From assembly GCF_963675165.1 (NCBI RefSeq), contig NC_087379.1:2794201-2858200 (forward strand): 64,000 nt of DNA. Reading direction: 5' to 3'. Position 1 is the stretch's first letter; each line of letters starts with the position of its first letter. Under the pieces are notes generated by a model that did not search any database, was not told where the DNA came from, and was given only the letters and a program-made list of their open reading frames with translations. This document shows, one piece after another, positions 21,525-34,160 of the stretch. This DNA is from Halichondria panicea (lineage: Eukaryota; Porifera; Demospongiae; Suberitida; Halichondriidae). Both the position numbers and the translations under genes were made by a program.

Positions 21525-23870
21525 TTACAACTTAGAATCTATGTCTATGGTGTTTCTTGTTGCTAAGTCTTTAACATTGTAGCCTGAAAGAGTTCCATTC
21601 AGTTTGGTGAAAACAGGGATCCTGCGAGGATCAGATACTTCTTCTTCGAGTGGGTATAATCCTTCCATTGCCAGCTGAAAGATGTAACAATACGTTCCAG
21701 GCACTAAAACTAAGTGCTGTCCCTTGTATTTATCATCAGTATAACCAAATGTCTGGTTGCATGGAAATTGTACTATATACGAAGCAGGCTTTTCCAAATT
21801 GTCCAACGAATAAATTGCTGGACAAAAATAGCTCTTGATAAGTTCTCTGAAGTAAGGTTCTTTGTTAGGCCAGCCGTGTAGTCTCAGCCATTGAGAAGCC
21901 ACCATCTCAGCATGATGTGGTTGGAGCCTTCCGAGAACATACCCCTCTGGAATCATGTCAGCTAACACATCGAGAGCACCTTGCAGGGACCTAAAGTTGA
22001 ATGAGGGATTACTACACTATTTAATGGTACCAAAATAATTATACAAATAAAATACCAGATACAATAGGATCCTGGGGACATACCCATTCCGACGAATATC
22101 CATTACATCATTCAAGACAACAGATGTTCTTTCGTGGATACATTTCAATCCATCATTCTGAGAAGTGGATCCGATAGGTCTGAGATGCTCAAGTAGATAA
22201 TCAGCATGCTTGTCTTCTATACCTATAATAACAAAAGTGACTACAGCATTGACCTAGAAACAAGATGCACATAGAGCTTCACCACACACAGCAAAACTAT
22301 GACTTTTTACTGTAAAATTACTTAAAGCAACGATCAGTTCGATTAGAAAAACAGTGTGAAGAACGCCTACAAGTTTAAACTATAAGTAGCCTAACCACTG
22401 TCTCATTAGCAGTTAAAGCAGTCCATGAAAGTGTCTAGTGCGCTCAAACAGCTCATTTTTGTCTCCACACACACACACAAACCGACACAACACACACTAT
22501 ACCCCTGATGCACGCTTGAACACACACAGGCCGGGTAATAATCGGGGCACCTTTGGGCAGTATTAGCACTAAGCATAATTCTAGAATAGGCCTAGTTAGA
22601 GGTGTGATTAGGAAGTGGTTTACCGTATAATACCTCGATTTAAGGTAACACTTTTAATAATCATAGATATAGCTTCTTTTGGAGGTTAAAAAATTGAGGT
22701 TGAAGTTCTGGTGTCGCATATTTAGAGTGTCACATCTAATTGGAGGTAACTCCACTTAGTCTCGATTTCCGGCCGCATAAAAACATGTATTTTCCAGTGG
22801 GCTATAATCGAGGCTAGGATGTGACTCTCAACCTCTATTTAGGACGCGACATTAAAATGCAGTGGAACCCCTCTATAACGGACACCTTTGGGGAACAATG
22901 TTTTGGCCTTTTTACAGAGATGGCCTTTGTTGAGAGGTTGTTTTGTACACAAACAGTTCATTTGGGACCTGGGTGCCTGGCCGTTATATAGCAGCTGGCC
23001 TTTATTCGGAGGTGGTTGCAGAGGTTCCACTGTAATTGTCATCGCAGCTGTCGCTACTTTTAGAGGTCAGAAAATTACCTGAGCTCGAGGGTGTCGCATA
23101 TCTTTGGAAGGTCGCCTTAAATCGAGATCTACAATGTCATGTGATAAAAACCCTAACTGGGCCAGGCATATATGAAAAATATTACTCCAGCCGCCGTCAG
23201 CTGCATCACAACTGTTTTCCCCTTTTAGCTAATTATTTCCGATAGACAAGAATGCTCTTTCGATTAGACTATAAAAGATAATAAGTACAATTTATGCCGA
23301 GGACATTGATATTTTAGAACTATTCACGTTGGAACTCCTGTCTCTTCCCCCAGGTGACCAGATCCGCTTCAGTGAGCACAGTGAGAAGAGCCTCACTAGA
23401 TGTGGCATATGCACCAATGTCCGACACCTGCAACAATAACAGGCAACAGCATACAGTTCACTTTAACATGGATTGTAATACTCACATCTGAGCGTCTTGG
23501 CCAAATATATTGACAGACTACAGCAGTAAATTCTGGCCATTTGTCCACATAGAAGTTAGCCTTCAGCCGTCCTTTGAGGGTATTTCTTAGAGATCCGATT
23601 ATCTGGCTTGACGTATTAAAATAATATTAATATAATAGATTCTAATACCGTAAGACCTTTAAAAAGGCGATAATTACGAAGCCAGAGGTCGCTTCTTCTA
23701 GAGGTTTAACGCAGCTGTCGTCTTAAGACCTAGACCTGGCATTTAATTTATAAGCAGACTCCAGATATTAAATTATAAGTATGACTCACAGAGAGAGATT
23801 TTGGGACTGCAGACTGAAGACTGTCAATCAGTTGCTGGTAGCAGTCATCTGTTACTAGATGTGCTGGCAT
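21525..23870 (-). CDS. Glycine N-acyltransferase-like (GLYAT family) protein A, 300 aa, 5 exons
   Basis: Exons 23870-23790, 23602-23486, 23427-23328, 22222-22084 and 21990-21525 join to 903 nt. The N-terminal part carries the GLYAT signature LKANFYVDKWPEFTAVVC followed by LVTWGKRQEF; the C-terminal part is a GNAT fold beginning EGYVLGRLQPHHAEMVASQW. GLYAT enzymes transfer acyl groups from acyl-CoA to glycine or other amino acids. The usual RGxG acyl-CoA pyrophosphate loop (RGKGL in copy C) is YKGQHL here, so CoA binding or activity may differ. It is the first gene of duplicated unit 1, downstream of the minus-strand receptor. The family is well supported; the substrate is unknown. Confidence 0.82.
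22634..23130. repeat. TIR repeat with a nested CAGTGGAACC element
   Basis: Ends CTCGATTTAAGG (near 22645) and CCTTAAATCGAG (near 23115) are inverted. Inside, 22861-23033 begins CAGTGGAACC and ends GGTTCCACTG, a second pogo-like MITE (a TA flank is clear only on the right). Both lie in intron 3 of acyltransferase A. Confidence 0.55.
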
Positions 23871-24284
23871 CTCTCTGGAAGTTCTAAAGAATTTTAACAA
23901 ATTAAAATGGGACAGTGTGACACGCCCTTCAATGTCTTGGCTCGATTACTAGCCCTCGGTCATACTTGAATTACTACATGTATAATTATATAATTATGTA
24001 AAAAGACTATAATACGCCTCATTCACTAGCCCTGGGTCATACTTTAATACACGTAACGTTGTTCCCAGGCTTTAATAGAACAAAGTTGAAAATACCGGTA
24101 CATAGCGACAGCGTTATTTTAGAGACAAGTCACAACTCGCTAAACTTAATTACATGTAGCTTTTTGCATTTTCCCTGTCCCAAACTTCAATAATATGCAT
24201 AGCAATTAATTACTCCAATAACATTTTGAAGCTAAATCAACGACAACGATCACAATTTTTCAGTCCACAATTTTCCTAATTTAT

Positions 24285-27110
24285 TCAATGCCGTTGCCTG
24301 AGAGAAGAGTCAGAAGAACCATCATCAGAACTAGAAACGGATGTGGATAACACATCACCAGTTTCCAGGATATTACTGCTAACCGGATCTGTAGTACCTG
24401 CAGAAAACAATAACAGTACGTTACTGCACGCATGAATGTCCATACGTTCAACTGCACGCATGAATGTCCATATACGTTCAATGCATATAATTATACTATT
24501 CATCTCTATATATAGCTACATGAAACTATATACGTGTGTGAATGACGAGGCTATCTTAATTTCATAGTCACTTATTACCTGATTTAAAAATCCTCCTATG
24601 GCAGCACAATACAATCACAGGTAACAACAGTAGAATCACACCCAGCACCCAACCAACCACCTCTGAGATGGTAACTGCAGGTGAACGACAAAAAAAATCA
24701 ATACACACATTTCGGAATCACTTCCAACTATTGTAAAACTCCGATTAAAGGTTAAACTTAGTCTTAGTTCAGAAAGATGCATAATTATGACTGATGGAAT
24801 CACCTTGAGAACAGTTGCACTGAGCATCACCAGCTGGCTCAAAAGTCCCGTTGACACAACGAGTGTTGTTGTCTCCAAAAATCATGCAATCAGCATTACA
24901 GTGAATATCCAGCTGTGTGTTGTGAGGGACCAACACACCTTGCGACACTTCACCCATGGTTGAGTTTAGCCATGCTCCAGAGGCATTAATAGAATTTGTG
25001 TTGCACTCTGAAAGTATTAGCTGCCACTGATCACTTTTACTAATTTCCACTCCTTCGTTATTAAAGACCACAACAGAAAAACAATTCGAAAAGCTTTCTG
25101 TATGAATACATGTCTTGTAGTTTGCCTGTAGGGTATAATTGTCTGTGGTTGTTTCTGAAGCATTCTCCTCACAAAAGCCCCTGGAGAATCGGAGTTGAAG
25201 TTGAAAGGATGCTGCGCTCTCAGTGCAGAAGCTGTTGATGGAGATTTGTACGCACTGCTCTTTAGTTAAAACGTGTCTTAGGTCAATACCAGTGATCAAT
25301 TCATCTGCATGTAGTATAATTATGCGAGGAAATTAAACTACAGTATAGTATTCACAGTAACCATTTCACACACATAAAATAGCTGTCATGCATGAATACA
25401 CAGAGATTGCATGAGATTGTACATTATATACCTGAGAATGGAAAGGATTCACTGGGAATTTTTTCAGCTGCTGTTTCCACTACTACCAAGATGCTTTTGG
25501 TATTTCCTGTCAAATTAGCAGCTTGGAGAAATGAGGAGTTGAAAGAATGTTCCCTAACATGTGCACCAGGGAGAAACAGTCTTCGAGTGGTTCGGTTATC
25601 TGATATTATGAGCGTGAAACCTTGGACTTCTGGGAGCATACTGGGGTCGATAACTTGGGGAGGAATGTACTGTGTATGCATAGAAGCCATGTGTTACGGT
25701 ATACTGAACATGTCATTTGCCTATAAGGGTCAAAACATAGGTTGCATTCTTTTGAGTTGTAAAAGTACATATACTATAAGCGATAGGATGTTAGAGGCTA
25801 TCAATAGTGCTGCATATCAGCCATACACCTGTGTCTATCGCATGCAAGGAATCTACAGCTGCTTACATTCCACTCCACGTGAATTGTACGAGGCTCCACT
25901 TCCTCTGTGCAAAGTATGGAGACTCTGACGCTAGTAGGACGTGTATCTGCAATTGATACATGTGCATAATCACCAAATGCAATAAATAATTCACCATCAA
26001 TAATGCTAATGTTTGTGAGGGGAGGGCTCTCCAGTCCACAATCCTCTGTCACCGTCCTGACCTCAGAGACACAAGTCTGTCCATTAGCTAGCCATCCAAT
26101 GCATGAAGCAGTGAAGGTCGTATTGCTGACTAATTCTGAGTGTGGGCAGGTGCCACAACCTTGAGAGAAATACAGCAGGTAGCCTCGTATTCCACCAATC
26201 ACTGGGTTTGCCGGAGGAGTCCAGTCCAATCGAAGATTTCTGTTCATTGGGAAAGTCAGGTTGGCTTGGGCTGGTGGGTGAGGCCGAACTGCATAAATCA
26301 ATTAATTGTGTGTACATTTCAATCACATTTTAAATACCTCCTACTCTGATGACAAATTGTTGATAAGGTTCTGCCCCAGTTAGGTGTTGTTGGCATAGAA
26401 TCGTACCACCGTTCATACTGCTGTTAGCAGTGAAGGAGAGAACAGATAAGTAGCCATTCCTATTGCAGGTGATGTTTGCAAAGTAAGGTCCACATGTTGC
26501 ATCATTTTGTCCTTCTGCAGAGCACGTTTGTCCCAATGCAAATACAATGAGATTGGTTTGTCCAGTGTTGATCCCCGAGCAAATAAAACTCGAGTTTTTG
26601 CCTGTCCATTCCATTGAGCCTCTCTGGAGAGGTGCTTGGCAATCACAGGAAATGGGCTCTCCTTCAGCCAGGCAGCTCTCATTCAATGCATTAGCTGTAC
26701 ATGCAACAAAGATATAGTTCTAGTTATAGTCATAGCATACATTCAACTAACTGACACAACTGACCTCTTACATGCAACAAAGAGTTAGTTAGTTTTATAT
26801 CTAGTCGTAGCCGGCATACATAATTATATACATTCAACCAACTGCATGCATGACAACTGACCTTTTAGCTTTCTGCTACAGCTTGAAAAATGGGTGAGAA
26901 TCAGTAGTATTCCCAGGGAGAGGAAGATTTGGAGTCCTACAGCTGAATGCAAGGTATACATACAGAGCAGTCATTTGGATTTTTAACTGGCTACCTGATA
27001 ATCAGTTTAGACTAGATCTAGATCTATATAATTATGGTTCAGAAAATACACACAGGCTGACTCTCTACTGAATAACAACTGCAAGCTATATATGACTTAC
27101 AGTGCATCAT
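24285..27110 (-). CDS. Type I membrane receptor (Ig-like / FN3-like / sushi-like), 589 aa, unit 1 minus copy, intact
   Basis: Nine exons: 27110-27101, 26942-26862, 26694-26338, 26288-25995, 25946-25867, 25669-25432, 25304-24804, 24674-24579, 24397-24285; total 1770 nt. Exon 1 has only 10 coding bases (ATGATGCACT). Exons 1-2 give a signal peptide (MMHSVGLQIFLSLGILLILT). Exon 3 is an Ig-like domain with extra cysteines, exon 4 an FN3-like domain (LRLDWTPP), exons 5-6 a second FN3-like unit, exon 7 a third cysteine-bearing unit ending in a sushi-like module. Exon 8 is the membrane helix (VVGWVLGVILLLLPVIVLCC) and exon 9 a short Ser/Asp-rich tail with no tyrosine. There are many N-glycosylation sequons. 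It is divergent to, and related to, the plus-strand receptor. Function inferred only: adhesion or recognition. Confidence 0.8.
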
Positions 27111-27328
27111 CTTCTCTCTGGAGAAACTTGGGATGAAATGATTTGGGAATCACAATGCAATGAATGTCATAACAGTTTTGAGCCAACTGTAACCTCGAGT
27201 CAAACCCTATGTTGTCATACCATCCTCTGCAGGAATTTCAACTGGGGAAGTCAAAATGCCACAAAACTGGAGGTATACATAGATCTACCACAAATATACA
27301 TTCTCAAGCAAGCTACTGAAGGAAAGTC
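27111..27328. promoter_or_regulatory. Short divergent spacer, probable bidirectional promoter, unit 1
   Basis: Only 218 bp separate the minus-strand start codon (27110) from the ATG of the plus-strand receptor remnant (27329). The same spacer recurs in unit 2 (about 39311-39500) and is well conserved. Two head-to-head related genes this close would be expected to share a promoter; no core motif is obvious. Confidence 0.5.
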
Positions 27329-27818
27329 ATGTGTTTTCCACCATTGAGGAAACAAGTTAACATTGTAAGCTTCCAGCAAAGCAAATCTGTTTATTCTCTT
27401 CGCACTGGTGATTCGAGCTTACAGTTAATTTGGACTGCTCAGTCATGCTCCAGGAGAGCGTGTGCTTGCAGGAGACATAGTTAATCTTCCATGCATTGTT
27501 AATGACACGGGAGATCAGGGAATAACTTCATGGACTGGAAACTACTCGATATTTGACTGCCCGGATGAGGATTCTATTGCAGATAGGAGAGTATACCTCT
27601 TTCATATTCATTTCAACAACTCACGTGTAGTGGATAAACCGACTTTTTGCAATGACAGAGTATTTGGAAAAATCATCAGCCACAATGGTACTCATTATGT
27701 GTCTGTACTCACAGTTATAACTACTCCTGCTATGAACGGAGGACTTATTTATTGCCACGTGCATGTTAATTCACGCTGGATGCATTTTCTGGAGAAGTGA
27801 AACTTAACTTGGTTGGAG
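27329..27818 (+). pseudogene. Truncated, dead copy of the plus-strand receptor (first exon only)
   Basis: This matches exon 1 of the intact gene at 39501. It has lost 8 bp within the signal-peptide region, and a CAA codon after the signal peptide is TAA, an in-frame stop. The Ig-like part stays open (27462 on, GDIVNLPCIVNDTG) until a +5 bp change near 27755 breaks frame again. The donor GTGAGT at 27819 survives. Similarity to unit 2 ends about 27890, where a dispersed repeat begins; the five downstream exons (second domain to cytoplasmic tail) are gone. Confidence 0.85.
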
Positions 27819-27948
27819 GTGAGTGCACTATACCAAGTATATAATTGTAGAGCTATAATAATTAGATGCCGATTTAGAGCTATAGTATAGTCTGTACTGA
27901 AAGCACCGCAGGTGCTGATGCCTCGGTGGAGATTCCAAAGCTACATAA

Positions 27949-28951
27949 GAGTAAGGCATCTATAATCAGACACAATGGATGTTTAAACACTAAGAAACAA
28001 GCAGTGATAAAAATTCTTTTGCACCATCTGATCAAGCATGTGTTACTATGAATGTATGCAAAAAAAGAATTGATAAATATCAACTACTAAGTCTTCAAGA
28101 GCTGAAAATGTGCTAGTGTCTGATAAATGGTGGTAAGAACAGACAAAAAAATCGATCATCAGCTGAGAGTCACTAGTAATTATGTAAGGACAATAACTAA
28201 ACAATAAAACCCCCAAAGTTGGAGTTGCAAAACGCTTGTATATGTCCATGCAGCAATTATTTCTGCTGAATCACTCGCATATCAATGATGGGGTCAAAGG
28301 TAAAAGGTTATTGGCATCTCACGTACAACTACCAAAAAACATTTAACCTTTGGCCCCATCCAGTTACACGTGATGCCAAGAACATTTGACCTTTGACCCC
28401 AATCGCTGTCTGATCATTGATACGTACGCGAGTGACTCAGCGGAAATAATTACTGCATGGACATACAAGCATTTTGCAACTCCAACTTTGGGGGTTTTAT
28501 TGTTTAGTTATTCATGTCCTTACATAATTACTATGTGACTCTTAGCCTCGACCCCAGGCCGATCCGTCTCCAATTGAACGCTAGGTCGCCTCCTCGGCCT
28601 GGTATTGATTGTATCTGGGCGTGACCGGAAACTGGTACATACATGTAGTTAGAATTATTTGTGCTGTAAAATCTTCAGTTCATCAGTTGCATGGCTAAAA
28701 ATACAGTGATATAATGACGGACACTAGAAATTAATACTGTTAGTCCATGTGGGAAATCGAGATAATGGCAGTACTGCGTCCATAATAATGGTCTAATCAA
28801 GCGCTTGTATAAATTGTGTAGTCAATCAAAGGTAGCAGAAACTTGAGAACCTATAGGTCTGTTCTTTCACAAGAGTGATGCTCCTTCTTCCTTCACACAA
28901 GACAGCTCACACTCTATAGCTATATCTCTGACAATTATAGATGCCTTACTC
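27949..28951. mobile_element. TIR transposon with TAA target duplication (PIF/Harbinger-like), no intact ORF
   Basis: It starts GAGTAAGGCATCTATAAT and ends with the inverse, GATGCCTTACTC. TAA flanks both sides (27946-27948, 28952-28954). A 3-bp TWA duplication suits the PIF/Harbinger group. It has about 1 kb of non-coding interior with a long inverted repeat. Its boundaries are confirmed by the uninterrupted related repeat at 11121-11690. Confidence 0.72.
28158..28550. repeat. Large foldback (inverted repeat) inside the Harbinger-like element
   Basis: Arms of roughly 125-135 bp (about 28165-28295 and 28420-28550) are near-perfect complements; for example AACCCCCAAAGTTGGAGTTG-type sequence on the left mirrors CAACTCCAACTTTGGGGG on the right. 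The loop of about 120 bp itself holds a smaller inverted pair (TTGACCCCAT-like). Such a structure can extrude or give a long hairpin RNA. Confidence 0.75.
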
Positions 28952-29330
28952 TAATATAATAGCTTAATTGTATACACATGATGAACATATTTGCATTAAT
29001 TAATTTGCTACATGCAAACTCAAACAGTGGGTAATGAATCGACCATGATTTGTTGTTAAAAACGATCGATGCCAAAATTCAAGTCTAAAATTAATGGCTG
29101 GCTACGTGCTCTTCTGAAAAGGTTGCAATGGCTTCCAAGTTAAGCAAAACTAGGCATACCTCGAGAATGAAGCATTATTTTGCAAATCCACGAATTAAAA
29201 TCCAAGACTATAGAAGCCTATACTTGCACTTCATTGATCCTTGAGCAGCTGTAGCATGCAGTCTATATACACACAGAGACACAGACACACACACACAAAC
29301 ACACTACCGTATACCTCGCTTGCTTTTTAT

Positions 29331-31128
29331 ATGTAAAACATATTAAGGCCACGTGGTGTTTTAATTAGACCCTGCATTCTACTAGTACTACTTGCATTTC
29401 AGAAATTACTCTGTCCAGCTCTTGATGTTAATATTATGAACTCTGCACCTGTTTGAAAAAACAGCCAGCTTTGCAAAATCTGTGTTCATGTGACCATCTG
29501 AAGGGTGGAGTTGGCTGAAAATTCGCTCTCTGAAACATCCACCTCTCTACAAAATGCACCTCTGTACAAACGCACCTCTCTAAAAAAATTGCACTTGCAC
29601 CACCTATTTTTACTGTATAAAAAACAGCAGCACCAAAATACACCTCTGTAAAAAAAAAAACGGCACATACCTCTGTTAATTTTGGCGGTAATCACCTCCC
29701 ATACGCCCCTCCTTGCAGAATGCAGATTTTCCTAACAAGACCATAATGTGTTTTGGTTTTGTTCAGTTTAATAAAGATTAGGGCCATACTTTTTCTCTGT
29801 TTGCACCTCTTGGATTGATTCCATTATTACGGAAAACATAGCTATCACTAACTGAGTAAAGTATTTTTTTTATCTTGTAGCCACAAACTCAGGGAACACT
29901 CATATAGAGTAGACTACCGAATTTCGTCAGACGTCAATAATCGTCAGCTAAAAGTCAGTAAAATGCACGAACAAAACGAGATTGATTCTAACTAACTGCA
30001 CACACCAATAGGTGGCTATACGACTACTAACCAGCGAAATTTTGGATGGGCCAAGTTGCTTCCAGCCGAAGCTGTGATCACTAGTAAAAACTGTTGATTT
30101 TCGGGGAGTGTAATTTATTTCCGTTTTTGCCAAAACTACAAAGCTAGAGTTAACTGACACATACTGGGCTCAATCTAGAGAGAGTATACAGTACATGCAT
30201 GGTGGAGCAATTGCAGAGTCAGTAAACCTTGCAAAGCTGCATGAGCTAGAGTAGTTTGTATCTGCCGAAAATGAAGTGCTGAGTCAGCAATGAGCCCCAC
30301 CCACATTAATTGTAATCCCCCTTAGCAATGAGCCCCATTGACCCCAGAAAGCTATGGTGCATGGGGCTCATTGCTGAAGTTAACTCTAGCTGTGTAGTTC
30401 TGGAAAAAATGGAATAGATTATACACTCGCCGAAAATCGAATTATTGGACAGTTTTTTCTATAGTGATCACAGCTCTGCTAGAATCTGCTCTGCTGATCA
30501 CAACGCCTCGAGGCATAAAAATGAGTCACCAACCTAAAGCTATAAGTGCATTCATGGTTTTGTTATTACAATCCCCAGCTATTTAATCATTAGCTGTACT
30601 GTAGTCATAGCCTCTCCTTGTAGGAGGTACTAGATAGCTATAGAGCTGAAACAACACTGAAGATCTTGGTGACAAAAATAAAATATACACAACACTTCTA
30701 CTATGATATCAGTGGCGTAAGAAGCAATTTCTTAATGGGGGGGCTCTAGTTTTTGAAAGAGTAAGGCTATCGACATAGTGCAGCTTGGATAAGTCATCTC
30801 TATACTTAATGGCCTAGAAAGATGGGGCTCCAGCCCCTGGAGCCCCCCCTTCCTACGCTACTGAATATGATGCACAGTAGGCGTGGATGCTCAGCACAGG
30901 ACTGAGAATCCCAATGCATGGGGAGCTATGAATGATAGTAATAACATCCGCTGGGTTGGCGGGTGTTTGGAGGCAAAACACGGATCAACTTCTGGCATTA
31001 CACAGAAGTGATTGTGCACACATGTTCCGTTCCCAATCCCTCTCCTTCTAAGATACTGCCACGGAACAAAAATTACAATTTGGAGTCTATAATTACGGTG
31101 ATATAATATATATATAATTATATTGGAG
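29331..31128. other. Non-coding repeat-rich spacer between units 1 and 2
   Basis: No gene was found. It includes simple A-rich tracts, inverted blocks sharing AATGAGCCCCA (30290-30385) and the small TIR element at 30710-30863. Short open frames at 29434-30160 show no domain sense. Confidence 0.5.
30710..30863. mobile_element. Short copy of the CAGGGGCGTAGC TIR family
   Basis: Ends CAGTGGCGTAAG and GCTACTG, interior GGGGGGCTC and GAGCCCCCCC inverted. Flanks GATAT/AATAT agree at 4 of 5 bases, in keeping with a 5-bp duplication. Confidence 0.55.
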
Positions 31129-33768
31129 TCATATGGTTCTTGTTGCTAAGTCCTTAACACTGTAGCCTGAAAGAGTTCCCTTCAGTTTGGTGAAAATAGC
31201 GGCCCTGCGAGGATCAGACACTTCTTCGAGTGGATAAAATTCTTCCATTATCAGCTGAAAGATGTAATAATAGATTGCAGGCACTAAAATTAAATGTTGA
31301 CCCCTGTGCTTTTCATCAGTATAAGCAAATGTCTGGTTGCATGGAAAATGTACTACATACGAAATAGGCTTCTTCAAATTTTCCAACGAATAAGCAGCTG
31401 GACAAAAGTAGCTCTTGATAAGTGCTCTGAAGTAAGGTTCTTTGTTAGGCCAGCCGTGTAGCCTCGGCCATTGAGAAGCCACCATCTCAGCATGGTCTGG
31501 TAGGAGATTTCCGAGAATATACCCTTCTGGAATCATGTCAGCTAACATATCGAGAGCACCTTGCAGGGACCTAAAGTTAATTGAAGAGTATTGGTACAAT
31601 AAACAAGATGCAATTAAGGGTCCTGGGATGTACCTATTCTGACGAATATCCATTACATCATTGAATACCACAGACTTTCTCTCGTGGATACACTTTAGTC
31701 CATCGTTCTGAGAAATGGATCCAGGTGGTCTTAGATGCTCAAGTAGATAATCAGCATGCTTGTCTTCTATACCTGCATAATTATAACTATAGGGGTACAC
31801 ACGGTGCAAGATTCTTGCTCATAGTCCATTTGCGTGGCTTATGACATCATTTAAATTAATGTACATGTTGTAACAGGAGTGCATGAAGAGGAGAATCCAA
31901 CTGTAGCAGTTGTAGTGTAAACCAGGTTACTGTATGCAGGGGCGTAGCTACCATTGTTTCCTGGTTGCCCAGAAACCCCCCCAGGAGCTGCTGAGAAAAT
32001 TGGGCAGGGCTCCCCTATAATTGAAATCATGCAGCCCTGCCCATCTTTTCATGCACGTGGCTGCAAATCAATCATCAGAGCTAGAGATGGCACCATGAAG
32101 CGTTTCACTTTGGCTTTGTCTCAGCTAGTCTCAGCTAGCTAGCTACCTCAAATAAAGAAGACCAAGACTTAAGTTCTAGCATCAATCCCAGTATTCTCAG
32201 ACTCAGCTCTAAGCACAACTTTATTCAGGAAGTATAAGTTTAGAACAATCTCAGCCACATGAAACTTCTCAGGTAAATGACATTTAATTGTGCTCAGCTA
32301 GACTAGCAATACACAATTAATTAACACCTGCCTTTTAGTATGTCTAGCTAGCTTCTCACAAACACATGTAAAAAAGTCAATGAGCAGGTGTGCCCCAATC
32401 AAGAGGGTGTGGCACCGGAAGTGGGCGTGGTCTAAAATGTCGCGGCGCTACTGCGCCGCTGATTTTTCTAAGGAAACCCCTGTCTCAAAAGTCTGGCTAC
32501 GCCCCTGGTATGAGTATGATTATGTCATACCACGTCATTATCAAACCGCATTTTTAAAAATGATATCAGCATACACACACATGGTCTGCTGTGGTTTGTA
32601 CCTCCAGCCCACATTAAATTTTATTCATGGCTAAGTGTTAGTGACGGATTGAGTCCGGGATGTAGAATAGAATGTGCGTGGGAGTCGCATACTCCTCTTC
32701 ATACACTCCTGGTTGTAATGATAGTCCTATGATCATAATGATTGGCATAAAACATAGCTATAGGTTTGTGTATACAATGAAGACAGTGTAGAACTTCGTT
32801 ATGAGGGTCCCGAGAGTCGAGAGTCTGGTGTTGATGTAGACAACATATTTTGAGTTTAGACAGAAGCGCTCAAGATAGAGAAGCAGCTAGCTGGAAACCT
32901 ATTTGTGTAATGTTCGTTTTAGTGGCGGATCGTCACTGAAATGCTCCTCTTGCTAGACCTCAAGGCTGCCTGTGATGTGTGTGAGTTTGACCTACAGTCT
33001 CTCAAGCATCGCTACTGTAAAAACTATAGTTGAAGTAAGTTCACTAACGTCTGTGTGCAGACCTTTGCTGTGGGATGAGAAGTCGTTCAGAGAGTCATGT
33101 AGAATAGTTGTACTGAGTTTAGAGCGAAACCGTTGAAGTATAGAGCAGCTGGAGCAAGTTTTGAACCCTTTATCGACCTCACACTACTACCAATGCATGC
33201 ACTATACCACTACCACTACCACTACCACTACCACGGTTGATCTCGATTGAACCCGATTATAGCCTCGCTTCGCTCGGATAGTCTGAAGTATTGTAATACA
33301 ATTCATGCCGAGGACTTGATATTTTAGCAACACTTACGTTGGAACTCTTGTCTTTTCCCCCAGGTAACCAGGTCTGCTTCAGTGAGCACAGCAAGAAGAG
33401 CCTCACTAGATGTGGCATATGCACCAATGTCTGACACCTGCATGCAACAGGCAACAGTATACATTATAGATACTAGACGTAAATCGAATCATTATTTTGC
33501 TTATGTTATATACATCTGAGCGTCTTGGCCAAATATACTGACAGACTACAGCGTTAAATTCCGGCCACTTATCCACATAGAAGTTAGCCTTCAGTCGTCC
33601 ATTGAGAGCATTTCTTAGAGATCCGATCATCTGAGTTGGTAAAAATTAATAAACTAGATCCGGGCTAACTAAGTCACTCACAGAGAGGGATTTTGGGACT
33701 GCAGTCTGAAGACCAGCAATAAGTTGCTGGTACATGGTAGCAGTCCTGGTCACTAGATGTGCTGGCAT
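31129..33768 (-). CDS. GLYAT-family acyltransferase-like protein B, 294 aa, 5 exons
   Basis: Exons 33768-33682, 33630-33514, 33437-33338, 31772-31634 and 31570-31129 join to 885 nt. It is the unit-2 duplicate of protein A, with the same exon phases and the same 117- and 100-nt exons 2 and 3. It has LKANFYVDKWPEFNAVVC, LVTWGKRQEF and the GNAT start EGYILGNLLPDHAEMVASQW. The acyl-CoA loop is HRGQHL rather than RGxG. The C-terminus is shorter than in A. Intron 3 carries a 571-bp TIR element. All splice sites are canonical and no stop interrupts it, so it looks functional, substrate unknown. Confidence 0.8.
31937..32507. mobile_element. Non-autonomous TIR transposon, 5-bp TSD GTATG
   Basis: It starts CAGGGGCGTAGCTACCA and ends TGGCTACGCCCCTG, with GTATG on each side (31932-31936, 32508-32512). 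Same family as 4080-4629. It lies in intron 3 of acyltransferase B. Confidence 0.75.
33190..33235. repeat. Microsatellite (CCACTA)n
   Basis: About seven imperfect CCACTA units in intron 3 of acyltransferase B. Confidence 0.7.
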
Positions 33769-33834
33769 CTCTCTAGTACATCATATACATACTTTTATAA
33801 AGCTATTATTATACAGTCAGATTATGTACATGTA

Positions 33835-34160
33835 ATTATGCCTCGAGGCGTAGCCGCACGAGGGATACGGTAAAGCTGACTGTGTGTGTGTCTGTCTGTC
33901 TGTCTGTGTGTGTATTCCAGCTATAACTGCTCAACGGTTACAATGCAACGAAAACTAACAGCTTCTATAGGCTTCTAGCCACGTTCTCTTGGATTTCGAT
34001 TCGTGGATTAGCAAACTAAAGCTTCTTTCTCGAGTTATGGCTAGTTTGACTCACATTGAAGGCTGTTGCAGTTTCTTCAGAATCTTTCATAGCATCATCT
34101 GTTCCCACAAACTTTCTATTCAACTTATGAGTTAGCCTTGCACTTAAGCGCTAGCTTTTT
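33835..34160. repeat. Dispersed repeat with GTCT microsatellite
   Basis: An inverted partial copy of the 11121-11700 family (TGCCTCGAGGCGTAGCCGCA, then a GTGTGTCTGTCTGTCTG tract and GTTTTCGTTGCATTG-like blocks), upstream of acyltransferase B. Confidence 0.5.

Larger units (their letters stand above)
27898..29330. repeat. Dispersed repeat (same family as 11121-11700) split by a TIR element
   Basis: The left piece 27898-27948 and right piece 28955-29330 align with 11121-11690. The copy abuts the truncation point of the receptor pseudogene. Confidence 0.65.

Noticed and set aside
25392..25928. 178-codon plus-strand open frame
   Set aside because: Antisense to intact exons of the minus-strand receptor, whose frames carry the domain sense.
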